DNA from: Phlegmacium glaucopus
Lineage: Eukaryota; Basidiomycota; Agaricomycetes; Agaricales; Cortinariaceae
NCBI GenBank assembly: GCA_015039465.1
Contig: MU130368.1
Span: 12,619-76,618, forward strand
DNA length: 64,000 nucleotides
Direction: 5' to 3'
The first letter of the stretch is position 1. Every line of letters begins with the position of its first letter. The notes beneath the pieces are model-generated. The model saw only the letters and a list, made by a program, of their open reading frames with translations, had not been told where the DNA came from and ran no database searches. Shown one piece after another: positions 24,421 to 36,173 of the stretch. The position numbers and the translations under genes were made by a program.

Positions 24421-24780
24421 TTGCTACAAGAAAAAGGTCTTGTTACCAAAGCTGTCTTACTATATTTAAAATAATTTCACAGGGTAGAACAAGGAATAGT
24501 CATCTCAACTTCAGGATAAAACATTCTGAGCTCAAGCACACCATCGACCACCTGTGTACCATAGCTACAGCTACAGCGTGCATCCCTGATAAGAAAGGTA
24601 CAGATGGAATTTTACTGACTCTGTTATGTAATTAACTCAGCATGCACGTGATTGTTCTGAACAATCACATGCATCATGATTATGTTAACATGCACGTGAT
24701 TGTTCTCAACAATCACATGCATCATGGTTATGTTAGCATGATTATGTTAGCATGGTACTTGTTACGGTTCTGATACCAGG
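24421..24780 (+). repeat. Palindrome-flanking block, plus orientation (inverted partner 27020-27420)
   Basis: Contains GGTCTTGTTACCAAAGCTGT, TAGTCATCTCAACTTCAGGAT, TACTGACTCTGTTATGTAAT, two palindromes and CATCATGATTATGTTA, ending GTTACGGTTCTGATACC. The same order is found reversed at 27020-27420. A shorter copy with the last part lies at about 23330-23490. Confidence 0.75.
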
Positions 24781-25541
24781 AGCATCCAAAAGTTGGTATA
24801 TCTTGCAGAAGTTTCAAGAAATATTCCATATAAAGTTTTGGTAGAACATTATAAACTTTACTTCGTGTCTATTCATTCATGATTAAGTGGCATCAATGCT
24901 TTAAAAGATGTATAGGCTTCAATGAGGCTCTTTGGGCCTGCACCACATTTGTTCATTCTCTGGCATCCCAGAAACCTCTTGGAATATGAAATTCTCAACT
25001 TTTGGGGTTCCTGGCATTGCAACCACCAGGCATAATATTGTATGAATATTGGTACATGCTACTTCTGGATCATGTAATCATGTGCATGTGATTGTTCAGA
25101 ATAATCACATGCACTCATGGGGATGCCAAACTGATTTGTGATTGTAGTTGTTTTTACTCCCTATATATAAACAAAAATCATTTACAACTATTTTCAAAAT
25201 GGTAGATGTTTTGGAAATTTTCTTATCTGCCCCTTCATTTACTGTAAACAACCAGATATAGTATAAACTGGGCCTCAATATCCTCATTGCTCCACTTTCC
25301 CCCACCTTGACCCTGTTGGTGACAAGGAGCCTGTACTAAATAGCACAGCCACTCCACCGATTTTGACTCCTCTAACATCAAGCGGGTCAATTCTGCCTAA
25401 ATATGGGTGTTTATAGAAACAAAGGTACACATAAGAAATTTTTCAAAATGTCTACCATTTCACAAATAGCTGTAAAATCAGCATAATATTCTGACTAAAT
25501 TGGCCTTATAATAAATAATATAAATGGATATTGAAGTGGGG

Positions 25542-26600
25542 CTAGTCACCTAGAATCTCCCGCAGCTTAGTAGCAATAGAAGCATGGTGTGCAACACGGT
25601 CTTCTGAATACGCAATAGGGATGGTCAGATCTTGAGGGAGAGCAGCACAAATCAAGTGCGCATTGTGGAAAGTGCATGTATTGATTAGAGAGCGGTCCAA
25701 GGGTTTGTGTTCAATGAAGGAATTGGGTTCGCTAACCTCACTTTGAACACACTCCTGGATGAACACACTTGGCCTGCTGGCAGTCATGCTGGTCAACGCA
25801 TAAATGTACCAACCTCGGCTGGTATTACAAGCAAGGTTATTTCACCTAACTGTCATGAGAGAACGGGCATTCCAAAATATTCATGTCGAATCGCAGAAAC
25901 TTGGAAAATACCAATCACAACATAAGACATTGCTCCACCTTCATCCTGGAGTATTTCTAGTATCTTCCCTGTCACTGGTGGTTCGGTCTAGTTGGGAAGT
26001 GTAAAGAAGTGTTGACTGAGTGTTAAATAAATGAGATATCTTGGCATAAGTGAGCAAAGAGGTGGTATTTGATTTTCAAGATGACTTTGGTTGGATCACT
26101 AAGAGCAGCGATGTCGAGCACGTTAGCCATGGCTGTCTCAACATCATCCTTGAATGACCCTCTTGTCAGTGAGTAGGTTGACAGCAGCTTAATACCAAAC
26201 AACAAGAATGTGTTCTGATTCACAACTGCCTTAAGGTGAATTGGGTGGGTAGCAGAAAAACTGGCTTTTAGGACCCATTTCCCTTTGTAATCTCGTTTAT
26301 TGAATTCAAGACAAATGCGGCAACAAACTTTGCCATCCAGCCCTGTTTCTATGACTGAGCTTCGGTCAGCTTTCAGATATTTATTTTTTATTACTATGGA
26401 TCTGCTTTGCGTCCATCTGCGTAAAAAGGATGCCCCAACTTAACTCAGCCATCTCGTAGTGACCTAGTAAATCTGCCACAGCCAGGATATTCTCCAAGGT
26501 CCCTTCTATGCGATCACCACTGTAGGTTGGAGCTGGGACTTGAGCTAGCATCAGACTGATGCTTCAGGTCATGTCCACTGTGGTTGACGACAGGCTGGTA
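25542..26600 (-). pseudogene. Decayed unknown gene inside the palindrome block
   Basis: Minus-strand coding-like stretches: about 26490-26400 (...ENILAVADLLGHYEMAELSW...), 26370-26100 (a Cys-containing run VCCRICLEFNKRD followed by LTRGSFKDDVETAMANVLD) and 25796-25542 (a Ser/His-rich piece). Frames shift between them and stops intervene, so no single product can be written. Family unknown. It is the only coding relic I see in this repeat block and might be a leftover of a gene belonging to the same element. Confidence 0.3.
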
Positions 26601-27019
26601 TTAGTCTGATTTTCCCATAGCCACCAGCATCCCACCAATCTGATACCATGTGAGAAAATGATGTTGATATGTCACATGGCCCAGGTTGCTTCCACATTGA
26701 GCCAAAATGGGTGTGTATCTACTTATTTACTCATTTGCAGAATATCAGCAGTGGAAACAACTTGTGACAATGAAGTTGTTGTGGCTGTACATTTAGTCAT
26801 CCTGTCAGCTCAGTCCCACGAGTGCATGTGATTGTTCTGAACAATCACATGCATATGATCACATGATCCAGAAGGAAGCATACAATAGTCCCAAGGCTGG
26901 AAAAACCTTAAGACCAGACTGGACTATAACCGATCAGGACCAGACAATATCATGACTGCTCAAAGACCACAACTGTGGTGCAGTCCTCAGTCCATCTCTA
27001 TGTGGCAAACCTTGACACT

Positions 27020-27420
27020 GGTAACCATAGCAAGTACCATGCTAACATAATCATGATGCATGTGATTGTTTAGAACAATCACATGTGTGCTGAGTTAATT
27101 ACATATGGTATCAGAACCATAACAGGTACCAGGCTAACATAATCATGATGCATGTGATTGTTCAGAACAATCACGTGTATGTATGCTCATTTCAGTATAT
27201 ACCGTAAAAATACCCAAGTTAATTACATAACAGAGTCAGCAAAATTATTCATCTGTACCTTACTGTAACCATAGCTGTGGTATATGGTGTTCTGGTTGAT
27301 GGCCTAGCTGTGCTTGGATCAGCGAAAGCTGAGCTCAGAATATCTTATCCTGAAGTTGAGATGACTATTCATTGTTCTACCTGTGAGACAGCTTTGGCAA
27401 CAAATCATAACAAGACCCTT
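27020..27420 (-). repeat. Palindrome-flanking block, inverted copy
   Basis: Reverse complement of the 24421-24780 block, with insertions and substitutions, carrying two palindromes (27058-27086, 27150-27178). Related shorter blocks sharing the TTCTGGATCATGTGATCATA boundary lie at about 23480, 25060 and, inverted, 26850. The block is therefore a product of repeated duplication and inversion. Confidence 0.7.
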
Positions 27421-28104
27421 TGCATGTAGCAACCAATAAATTTTCACCAATTGCAGCCATATTACATTTTTGTACTATCTTAGTCTAGACTACTATACAC
27501 ATGAAACTTTTAGATATGAGTTTGTCAATGACCTCAGTTTTATCAAAAGTCCAATATGCTTGTTTTCCACCACTGGTGTTCCCAAGGTCATCAGGTACAA
27601 GCACTCCATTTCATCCAAAACCAAAGGCACAGCTTGGTGGAGGAAAGAAAAGGAATAATGGAAATGAATTTTCCTTACCAATTTCATGATGATTTTTGGA
27701 TCAAAGAATAAATAATAATTATTTAATGAGCACACATGTGATTGTTCAGAACAATCACGTGCATCTGTAACAATCAAGAAAAGTTGATCGTGGTCTATGT
27801 AAAGCGCTGGCTGTTCTCATTTTATTTCCTTTTACATTCTGGGCCACTACTGGTCATTCTAGTTTTTGATTTCCTTTAAAAACCTCTAGGCCACCATAGG
27901 CCACCATACCTTTGCTTAACTTTCCCCCGCTTTATCCATTGTTATAATTCAGTATATAAAGTAGACATGATTTCCTATTATTCTTTGTGTTCTCAAATTT
28001 TATCTCACATATAGCTAGTTAGGCTACTGCCTCGAGCTCTTTGTTTTTTCACCCCACCCTTTACCACTGTAATTACAGTCTCATATTTTGTATCTCCCCT
28101 GTCC

Positions 28105-28231
28105 CATCTTGGGATTCGGGGCTGTGCGAGAGAGCTTTGGCCACCAATGAAATTCATTCCTTCATGCCAAAATCACCGCGCAATTAGTAAGATTTTCCCC
28201 CCTTTTTCTTTCCACCTAGCTAAAACATAGA
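28105..28231 (+). repeat. Dispersed repeat, copy 2 (partner at 1480-1626)
   Basis: Begins CCCATCTTGGGATTCGGGG and includes GTGCGAGAGAGCTTTGG and GCAATTAGTAAGATTTT, matching 1480-1626 in the same orientation. The pair is 26.6 kb apart and brackets the disrupted genes, cluster and palindrome block. Confidence 0.7.
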
Positions 28232-29195
28232 ATGATGTCGACTGTTCTGAGTGGAGTAAACATTGTAAGAAAGCTCTAAATGGCTTTTATATTCAACAAC
28301 AACTTCCCATGGAGTTCTAGTGGTGATGATTCTAATTGTATTTTGTATTCTTTATTAAAATCTGTTATTCTGAAAACGCTGCTATGATTACACTACTGGC
28401 AGATAGACTAGAGAAAGAATGTTTAATTTCGTTAATATTTGGATTTTCTACAACAATATTAGTAAAATGTACAGTTTTATTTATTTCTCAGCTAGTCTTT
28501 ATTCATTTTTTCTTGTAAAGGGACAAATTAGAGCTACATTCATAGTAAATTGTACAGGCTTATAGTTGCTTTAACTACAAAGACTAGTTCATCAAGACCA
28601 GTCTTTTTCAGCTTTTAACTGGTCCAAGTCAATCCAATTAACAGTTTTTTTGCAGTTTTAAGACTGGACTTTCAAGCACCAAATGTACACGTGATTGTTC
28701 TGAACAGTCACATGCAGAGTATCAATTATGTTATATAAGAAACTCAAGTAACAACATTACTGAACCAAATCCTGTCACCAAACTGATTAATAACAATGCA
28801 TGATGTGGCTATGCCCCTGATGTTTAGTTTCTTTCTCAATTTTCGTCATATATGTAATGAAAATTGTCATGTCATTCTCCCTTAGTCATTGAGGTGAGAT
28901 CTTACCATGACTCTATGTACTATAATATTCAGCTTGTATTTGTAGATTTAATACATGGAGTAGAGAGACAGGCTGAGATGATGGAAAAACAGTCGCAGCC
29001 AGAATAAAAGAAACAGTAAGTCTCAATGTAATACATAACTGGAGAATATTATGTGATGCTTATTTTACCAATTGAAATTACAAGCACTTCATCATGGACA
29101 GAGATTTGATTTGATAATTTTTGGGCTGGAGCCATTGCCAACAGTCACGTGTATATTATCATTGTTACACGTGATTGTTCAGAACAATCACGTGC

Positions 29196-30034
29196 ACACT
29201 TGGCATTTCGACAATCTGTTATATTATGGCTCACTCATGCCTCTAAAAATTTATTTTTCTCTATTCCCAAGTTCAGGGGACTATAACTATTCAGCAGCAA
29301 CAAGAATTAAGAATTTTGGAGGTGTGGTGAGTGAGATATACTTAGTGATCCTCCTGATTGGGATATTATGCTCTCTGCCAGTTATGTAAGATGCTAAAAA
29401 TCACAAAACCATTTTATTTGTTTGTTAGAATATAGTTGAAAGCTATCTGCATGAAAAACCTGATTTTTAGTGTCCAAACTAGGATGAAAAACTGCAAATT
29501 CCGTATTTACAGTATTTTGGGTATAACTTTTAAACCAGACCACCAAAATTCATGATTTTTGCATTGACATGTTTCACTTACTGTCCTCTATCCATCCCCA
29601 ATGATTTTTGAATTTTATTTTGTGACCCAACTTGAAGGTTTTGCTCAACTGGGGTACTATGATGATGAAGAGTTTTTTGCTCCTAGCCACTTATTTGTAT
29701 TGAGGTAGATTAGTCACTTTTGTGATGTACATTTCTTTTGTTGTCAATTCAAACTATTGAAACTATATGCTGATTGTCTAGTGAGCATGTCGCTTCCCAG
29801 GCACTCAGCGCGCAAAAGATTTTGGATTTCCCAAAATGATATCTTTAGTCCCCATTTTAAGGGGTCAAAAATATTTAACCTGAACTTTTGTTTTTGTCTT
29901 TGTCAAACTCTTTTATAAAATATATAAATTTGCTTTATATCAAACACAACCTTTTATTAGTCAGCTTTCGGGGCAACAAAAGTTAGCCTTTTGTTCTTCA
30001 TTTTGTCGGCTGCTAAATCTATCCTAAATTCTAA
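29196..30034. other. No gene recognised
   Basis: AT-rich, with many stops in all frames. It lies between the last palindrome and the start of the 30035 element and would contain the right end of any large element; I could not identify an end. Confidence 0.4.
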
Positions 30035-32021
30035 GGCCCCATTCGGGATCCTGGTTACGATCCGGTTAGGGTTGGTTGGGTTAGGTTAGAAAAGTCACAA
30101 ACCGAAGTGACGGGTTGTGGTCGGTTAGTCACAAGTCATGTGAGGCAGATAGAATTATCATACAACAATGACAAATGGCTTGGCAACATCCCTGGCGACG
30201 AGCTCCCACCGAGCTCGTCATCGATGTGCCCTCAACGTCGGTTACCAATATCTTCATCAGTGCTGGGTAGGGTTACCAAAGTTCAGTTCAGAACTGACTC
30301 ATGAACCTGAACTGAACTGAACTGAACTGATAATTCAGTTCAGTTCAGTTCAGGTTCAGGCATTTAGAGATTTATGGTTCATGCAGTTCGAACTGAACTG
30401 AACTGCTGAACCATTAGGTCCTAGAGGGCCAGGCAATTCTCTTCTTTTGACTCAATATTTTCTGGAAAGTGATCCTTCAGTAATTTATGAACATTGGAAG
30501 GGTTTGGCAGTCCTTTTTAGCATGAAATAATGGCTAAGGAAGGAGGTAATGGCCAGACTTGGTATGTGATGTGATTATGTCAGCATAGATTAGTTCTGCC
30601 TATTTAGGAAAATAAATATAAATCAATGGTTTTCTGTGTTCTAAAGGAGTTCTGAGATCATGTATGAGTGGAAATCAAGTGGCTAAGGGCTAAGGAAGGT
30701 CTTTGTACAATAAATTTTCAGAAAAAGGTAAAATTTCAGATTTTATAATGGTTCTTCAGTTCAGTTCAGTTCGAACCAGTTCTTAAATGGTTCAGTTCAG
30801 TTCAGGACCATATGCAAACAGTTCAGTTCAGTTCAGGCTGAGGAGGTGAAGAACTGAACTGAACTGAACTTTGGTAACCCTAGTGCTGGGATAGGGTAAA
30901 AACATGAGTCTGGGTTCCTATAAAAATTGCAATATATATTCCTAATGGTTCATTACTATATACTAAAAGACCGCTAGAAAAATATCAATTAGTTAAGCCA
31001 GTTCTTGAGCTCAACATTGTCGACGTTGAGCACAATTGTTTTGGACAGACTGATGTGCTGTCATCAGGGAAAGTGTTTATGTAAGACATTGGTCACTAAC
31101 CCAACCTAACTATATGTTACAAAGGTGTTGCCGAACACGAATTTGGTTGGGTTTCATCACCAAACTGAGTTTTTCGGCTGGGTTTCATTTTTGGCTGGGA
31201 AACCGAGTCCTAACCGGATCGTAACCGGGATCCCGAATGGGGGATAATTCTAATCAGAAACCCCCTTTCCGCCAGAAACCCCGGGTTTCTTCTGCATTTG
31301 GTAGAAACCCTCCCTCCATCAACTGATGGGCTTCTTTGTAGAAACCCTATGTCGGAGATGAATACAGAGGTGCCAGGAACGTGCCATCCACCAGTGCCGG
31401 TCTGCCCTTACAGGTCACATGACCCAATAGTTGTCAAAGGCCGTTACAATATTATTATAAGTTATTAAGTACATCATGGGCCAATCGCAAGGTAGTTATC
31501 TTATTTACTAGCCTATAATTGTTATATAAGATATAATATATGATGACTAAAAACTAAGTACGAAAAAAGAAGAAATACCTCCCTTGCACAAGATTTGAGA
31601 AGCGAGGGAGGGGTTTGGGATAGGAGTCTTTCTCGTTGTCCTTCATCCAAAGAGGAAACAAAAAACAAAAGCCCCTCCAGCTTGCATGTCGTTAAGGGAG
31701 GGGGCTATGGGGCTGGGGCTCGTTGTTGTTGAGGGCTTGCCTTCACTTGGTCATTGTAGGCATCAGTGCATATGTCGAGGGGTCAATTCATAGACTACTA
31801 TTATACTCAGTAAAATAAACAATAACGAAAGAAACAAGCTCGGGTGGCGATGCCTCCTGAGCCTCAGTCATCATTGGGCCAGCACGTGACATGGTCGGAC
31901 CTCAAATATTTTGAGCACCGGCTATCAGTAACAACCCGGGTTTCTATGCAAGCACTTTGGAAACCCCGGGGTGATCCCGAGAAAGGGGGGTTTCTGGATA
32001 GAATTATCCCCGAATGGGGCC
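30035..32021. mobile_element. Composite PIF/Harbinger-like TIR element, flanked by TAA
   Basis: Outer ends are GGCCCCATTCGGG (30035) and its reverse complement CCCGAATGGGGCC (to 32021), with the direct repeat TAA at 30032-30034 and 32022-32024. A 3-bp TWA duplication and G/C-rich ends fit PIF/Harbinger. Inside, the left end continues GATCCTGGTTACGATCCGGTTAGG and its inverted partner ends near 31240. Immediately afterwards GGGGATAATTCTAATCAGAAA starts and finds its own inverted partner at about 31982-32010. Thus two related elements appear fused at 31240, having lost their inner ends. There is no transposase. A hAT-like MITE is inserted at 30268. Confidence 0.75.
30268..30882. mobile_element. 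hAT-like MITE with GTTCA repeats (copy 1)
   Basis: 615 bp with ends TAGGGTTACCAAAGTTCAGT and its inverse, and an exact 8-bp target duplication GTGCTGGG (30260-30267, 30883-30890). Runs of CAGTT(CAGTT)n / (GAACT)n line both ends. The interior matches the second copy at 57265-57860. No coding capacity. The 8-bp duplication and TA-G ends fit the hAT superfamily. Confidence 0.85.
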
Positions 32022-32496
32022 TAAATCTTATTGTAATGTTGGACTTGTGAAAATGTATTGTTTTGTAACAATCAAAATCTGCCAAAATTTTCAATTCATC
32101 ACATGCTTTGGACCCAACAAAAAGAGTGGAAAATTTATCATTTGTTACTGATCAAAATCTGATGTAGATTATCAATTTGGGATGGATTTTATTTAATACA
32201 AAATGTTAAATTTTGGCTTCCTTTTGTAAAAAACAAAATATTTTTACAAAAGTTTGCACATTTGAATCGGATTTTCGATAGCTACAAAATAGTCCCACCG
32301 CAGCAGTGATGCAAAGTCCGTTGATTCTTGAAGATAAGATAGAGATCTTATCACTAATCTATACGGTGACATCATCGGTGTTTTCCGAAAGTCACATGTT
32401 GCGGAGAATTTGTTGGGTGAATACAGAATAGCGCTCAGTGAGACTCAAGCACGCTCTTGTCACAGCTAGGCATTTGCCTCTTCACACCCAACCACC

Positions 32497-33470
32497 ATGT
32501 CCACCGTCAATGATTCCTCCAGAATGCCGCCAAAGATGGCCGATTTTGACGAAAAATGGACCTTCCTGAATGCCGGCGTCGACCACATCATGAATCATCC
32601 CAAGCAAGGCCTTCCCTTTGCGAGGTATAATCAGCTATACACTACGGTGTACAACTGCTGCACATCGACCAAGATGCACGGACGACTGGATGGGAACCGC
32701 TGTGAGTACCCTTTCTGTAGCATTTTTTTGCATTTTGGCTGACTCGTGTGCACTAGCGGGCGCTAACCTCGTGGGTTCCGATTTGTACAATAAACTCAGC
32801 GAGTATTTCATCCTCCATCTCAAACCCATGCTGCAGGTTCGTTGGGATGGGTCCCTGCTAAATACGTACTCATCGCACAATCTTCCCCACTCCAGAAAGC
32901 AGATACGCTTTCAGATGTTGACTTGCTGCGATACTACACGTCAGAATGGGATCGTTACACCACTGGCGCGAGCTGCTTGAACCGGCTTTTCAAGTATCTG
33001 AACCGTCATTGGGTAAAACAAGAGCAAGACGAAGGCAAGAAAGGAGTTTTTCCGGTGTACACAGTGCGTCCTCATTTTGCTTCATTTGGTCAAAATTGAT
33101 CGTTAATCCACCTTTAGCTCGCTTTATTGCAATGGAAAGAGCATTTCTTCTTGCACATCCAGAAAGATAACTCCAAACTCTCTGCTGCCACTCTTCGTCT
33201 CATTACCCAACAACGAAATGGCGAAACGATCGATCAAGGTCTCGTGAAGAAGGTTGTCGACTCCTTCGTCTCATTAGGTCTCGATAATGCCGATCCCAAC
33301 AAGGAATGCCTCGATGTCTACAAGGAGCAATTTTAAACCTCATCCATTCATACCACCGAGGCCTATTACAAGAAGGAATAAGAAACCTTCCTTGCCGAAA
33401 ACTCAGTACCTGATTACCTCAAGAAGGCTGAGGAACGCCTCCAAGAAGTTAGAACTATGTCGTGTATTGT
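32497..33470 (+). pseudogene. Cullin-1 (CDC53-like) N-terminal pseudogene
   Basis: ATG at 32497 in an ACCACC context. Exons 32497-32701, 32757-32836, 32896-33063 and 33118 onward join in frame to a cullin repeat region: WTFLNAGVDHIMNHP, LYTTVYNCCT, LLRYYTSEWDRYTTG, LNRLFKYLNRHWVKQE, LRLITQQRNGETIDQGLVKK, AENSVPDYLKKAEERLQE. Two in-frame TAA codons (33334, 33379) fall at positions where other cullins keep an amino acid. Homology ends near 33460, about 275 residues into a family of roughly 770, without the neddylation-site C-terminus. Introns are retained, so this is a duplicated DNA copy, not a retrocopy. Cullins scaffold SCF ubiquitin ligases; this copy cannot. Confidence 0.9.
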
Positions 33471-34682
33471 TTAAAAAGATTCAAAATACTCGAATTCTTA
33501 AAGTAGTACTAGTATTCACGGTCACTAAACACAGTCACTAAATTAAATAATGCTACCCAGCTTGTACCCAAAATTCACGCAACTCTTTACTGGCAGAAGC
33601 AATATGATCCGGTATTACTGGTATGGTGCCTATCCGGCACCAAAGAATGCTGCTCCAGCTTGCGCTCAACACAAAATCTGTGCTTTGCAGCGGCGCTTCC
33701 TTCCCAGCACCGGTTGATTTACAGATCACCTTGGCACTGTAAAAGTTAAAACACCTGTAAAACTTGAAGACTATCCTTACTTAGCATGAGGTTACAGTGA
33801 CCTGATAATGTGCTGATATTTTTACGCGCAGAGACTGATTAACACATGTAAAACCGTCAGCGCCGCAAGTACGAATATGTTAATTGGGATTTTTCCGACA
33901 CTTGGATGAACTGACAACCATGTGGGCCGCCACGGTAAACTACATTCGAGATTTTGTTGTTCAACCCTCTGCTGATGGCTTGGGTATCCGAATACTTACC
34001 TATTCTCCGCCGTATGTCAATAACTTTACTATCACACATCTTTCATTCTAATAATCTCACTCATTGCATAGGCTTGATGACATGCTATACATATTTGAAA
34101 TATATCCCCAAGAGAGAATAAAAATTGCAGAGCTCATCCTCGACTTCCCAGAACGAGAAGATATAAGTCATTCTTTGAATGGAAACACTTACACAGTTAT
34201 CAGAGTCATAATCTGTGGCCACAAGAAGGGAAGCTATAATAGTATGGGATTACATGGCCAAATTCACTATGGCAAGTTGGTCTATCAGCCATCCTAGTTG
34301 CGCGGACCAGGTTTACAGTTACTATATCTTTTATTTTCGCTCAGGGTGGAGGCAAGATTTCTAAGTTCTGTGGAGTCTCAACATGCCTGTATGTGCGTGT
34401 CAGTGTGCCAGTGTGTGCATATTATGCGCGTGATGGTGCATGAACTTCAACAGTTTCAAAGCATGTTGGACACTCAAAAAATATTGTTCGATGATATATT
34501 GATGTGTGGACTCGGATTTTGCCACAAAGTCACGTCTGTCGCAACTGTATAGGACCACACGAACACGATTAGATCTGTAACACAATACACTCCCTCAAGA
34601 GTCCAAAATTTAGCATGAGGTTAGTTGGGCTCGATATTCACCCCCAGGTTCTGACAATTTATATCTATTATAGTAGTAAAGC
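33471..34682. other. No gene recognised between two pseudogenes
   Basis: Open frames are short and lack motifs. The phrase TTAGCATGAGGTTA occurs at both 33781 and 34611, hinting at a small duplication. Nothing continues the cullin. Confidence 0.4.
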
Positions 34683-35522
<840 letters not shown>

Positions 35523-36173
35523 TGAGCACTTCGATCTGATATTTTCTCCCGCCGATACCGATAACTGCTGAGAGAAGGTGACATGGACAATTGAAGACGG
35601 ACGGACGATAGAATGGAGCCTGAGGGAAAGCCGTAATGCATAACATAAAGCCCCGCATGCTTAGACCAACAGTTTCTTGAGGAGGGACTGATTGGGAGCT
35701 GATACAATTTTTTTCTCGTTTTCCCTTTCTGTAATTAATCTCACTTCATTTGTCGTGCTGAGGCAACATACTGGTTCGAGTATTACATAGGAAAATACAA
35801 CCAACAGAGAACAACAAACAAAACTCGGAAGATTGCCCACGTGTTACCTAATGTACAACTTCATTGCAAACGCCCAATAACACAAATATACCGTTAAGCG
35901 GGCGTGGGCCACGACCTGCACAAGACCGACCGCTGGGGTGGCCAAGATTTAATGGTAACCCTCTTCTCCTCATCCAAAATTTGCGGCGTTTCACCTGGCG
36001 TTGGAGAGATGGTGGATTGATGTTCTTTTGGATCAGGGGTTGTTGGACTTTATCTGCATAAAGTAGTACGTTGGGTCCACTGTGTATGAATTTTTTTTGC
36101 TAATCTGACAGGCAATAACTATCAAGCGAGTTCTTTCATCTACAATTATACTACTTGGACAGGCGGAGTTCTA
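35523..36173. other. No gene recognised
   Basis: Spacer between the uL1 pseudogene and the stop of the terpene synthase. No motifs or repeats stand out. Confidence 0.4.

Larger units (their letters stand above)
23406..29195. repeat. Array of 12 copies of a 27-29 bp palindrome in a gene-poor block
   Basis: The core is CACGTGATTGTTC, one central A or T, then its reverse complement; outer positions may read CATGTG. Copies: 23406-23432, 23505-23533, 24361-24389, 24644-24672, 24692-24720, 25084-25112, 26824-26852, 27058-27086, 27150-27178, 27734-27762, 28687-28715 and 29167-29195. Most are perfect or have one mismatch between arms, although the DNA around them has diverged, suggesting the palindrome itself is maintained. 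A thirteenth copy is in the 13765-13936 promoter, and I saw none elsewhere in the window. This pattern resembles the subterminal binding sites of a large DNA transposon or operators of a locus-specific regulator. Confidence 0.85.

Noticed and set aside
23406..29195. CRISPR-like array
   Set aside because: The repeats are palindromes at irregular spacing in a eukaryotic setting with no cas genes.
13765..29195. KDZ-type transposase or TET/JBP gene as the driver of the locus
   Set aside because: I looked for the expected motifs in all frames and could not find them; the large unknown protein does not show them.
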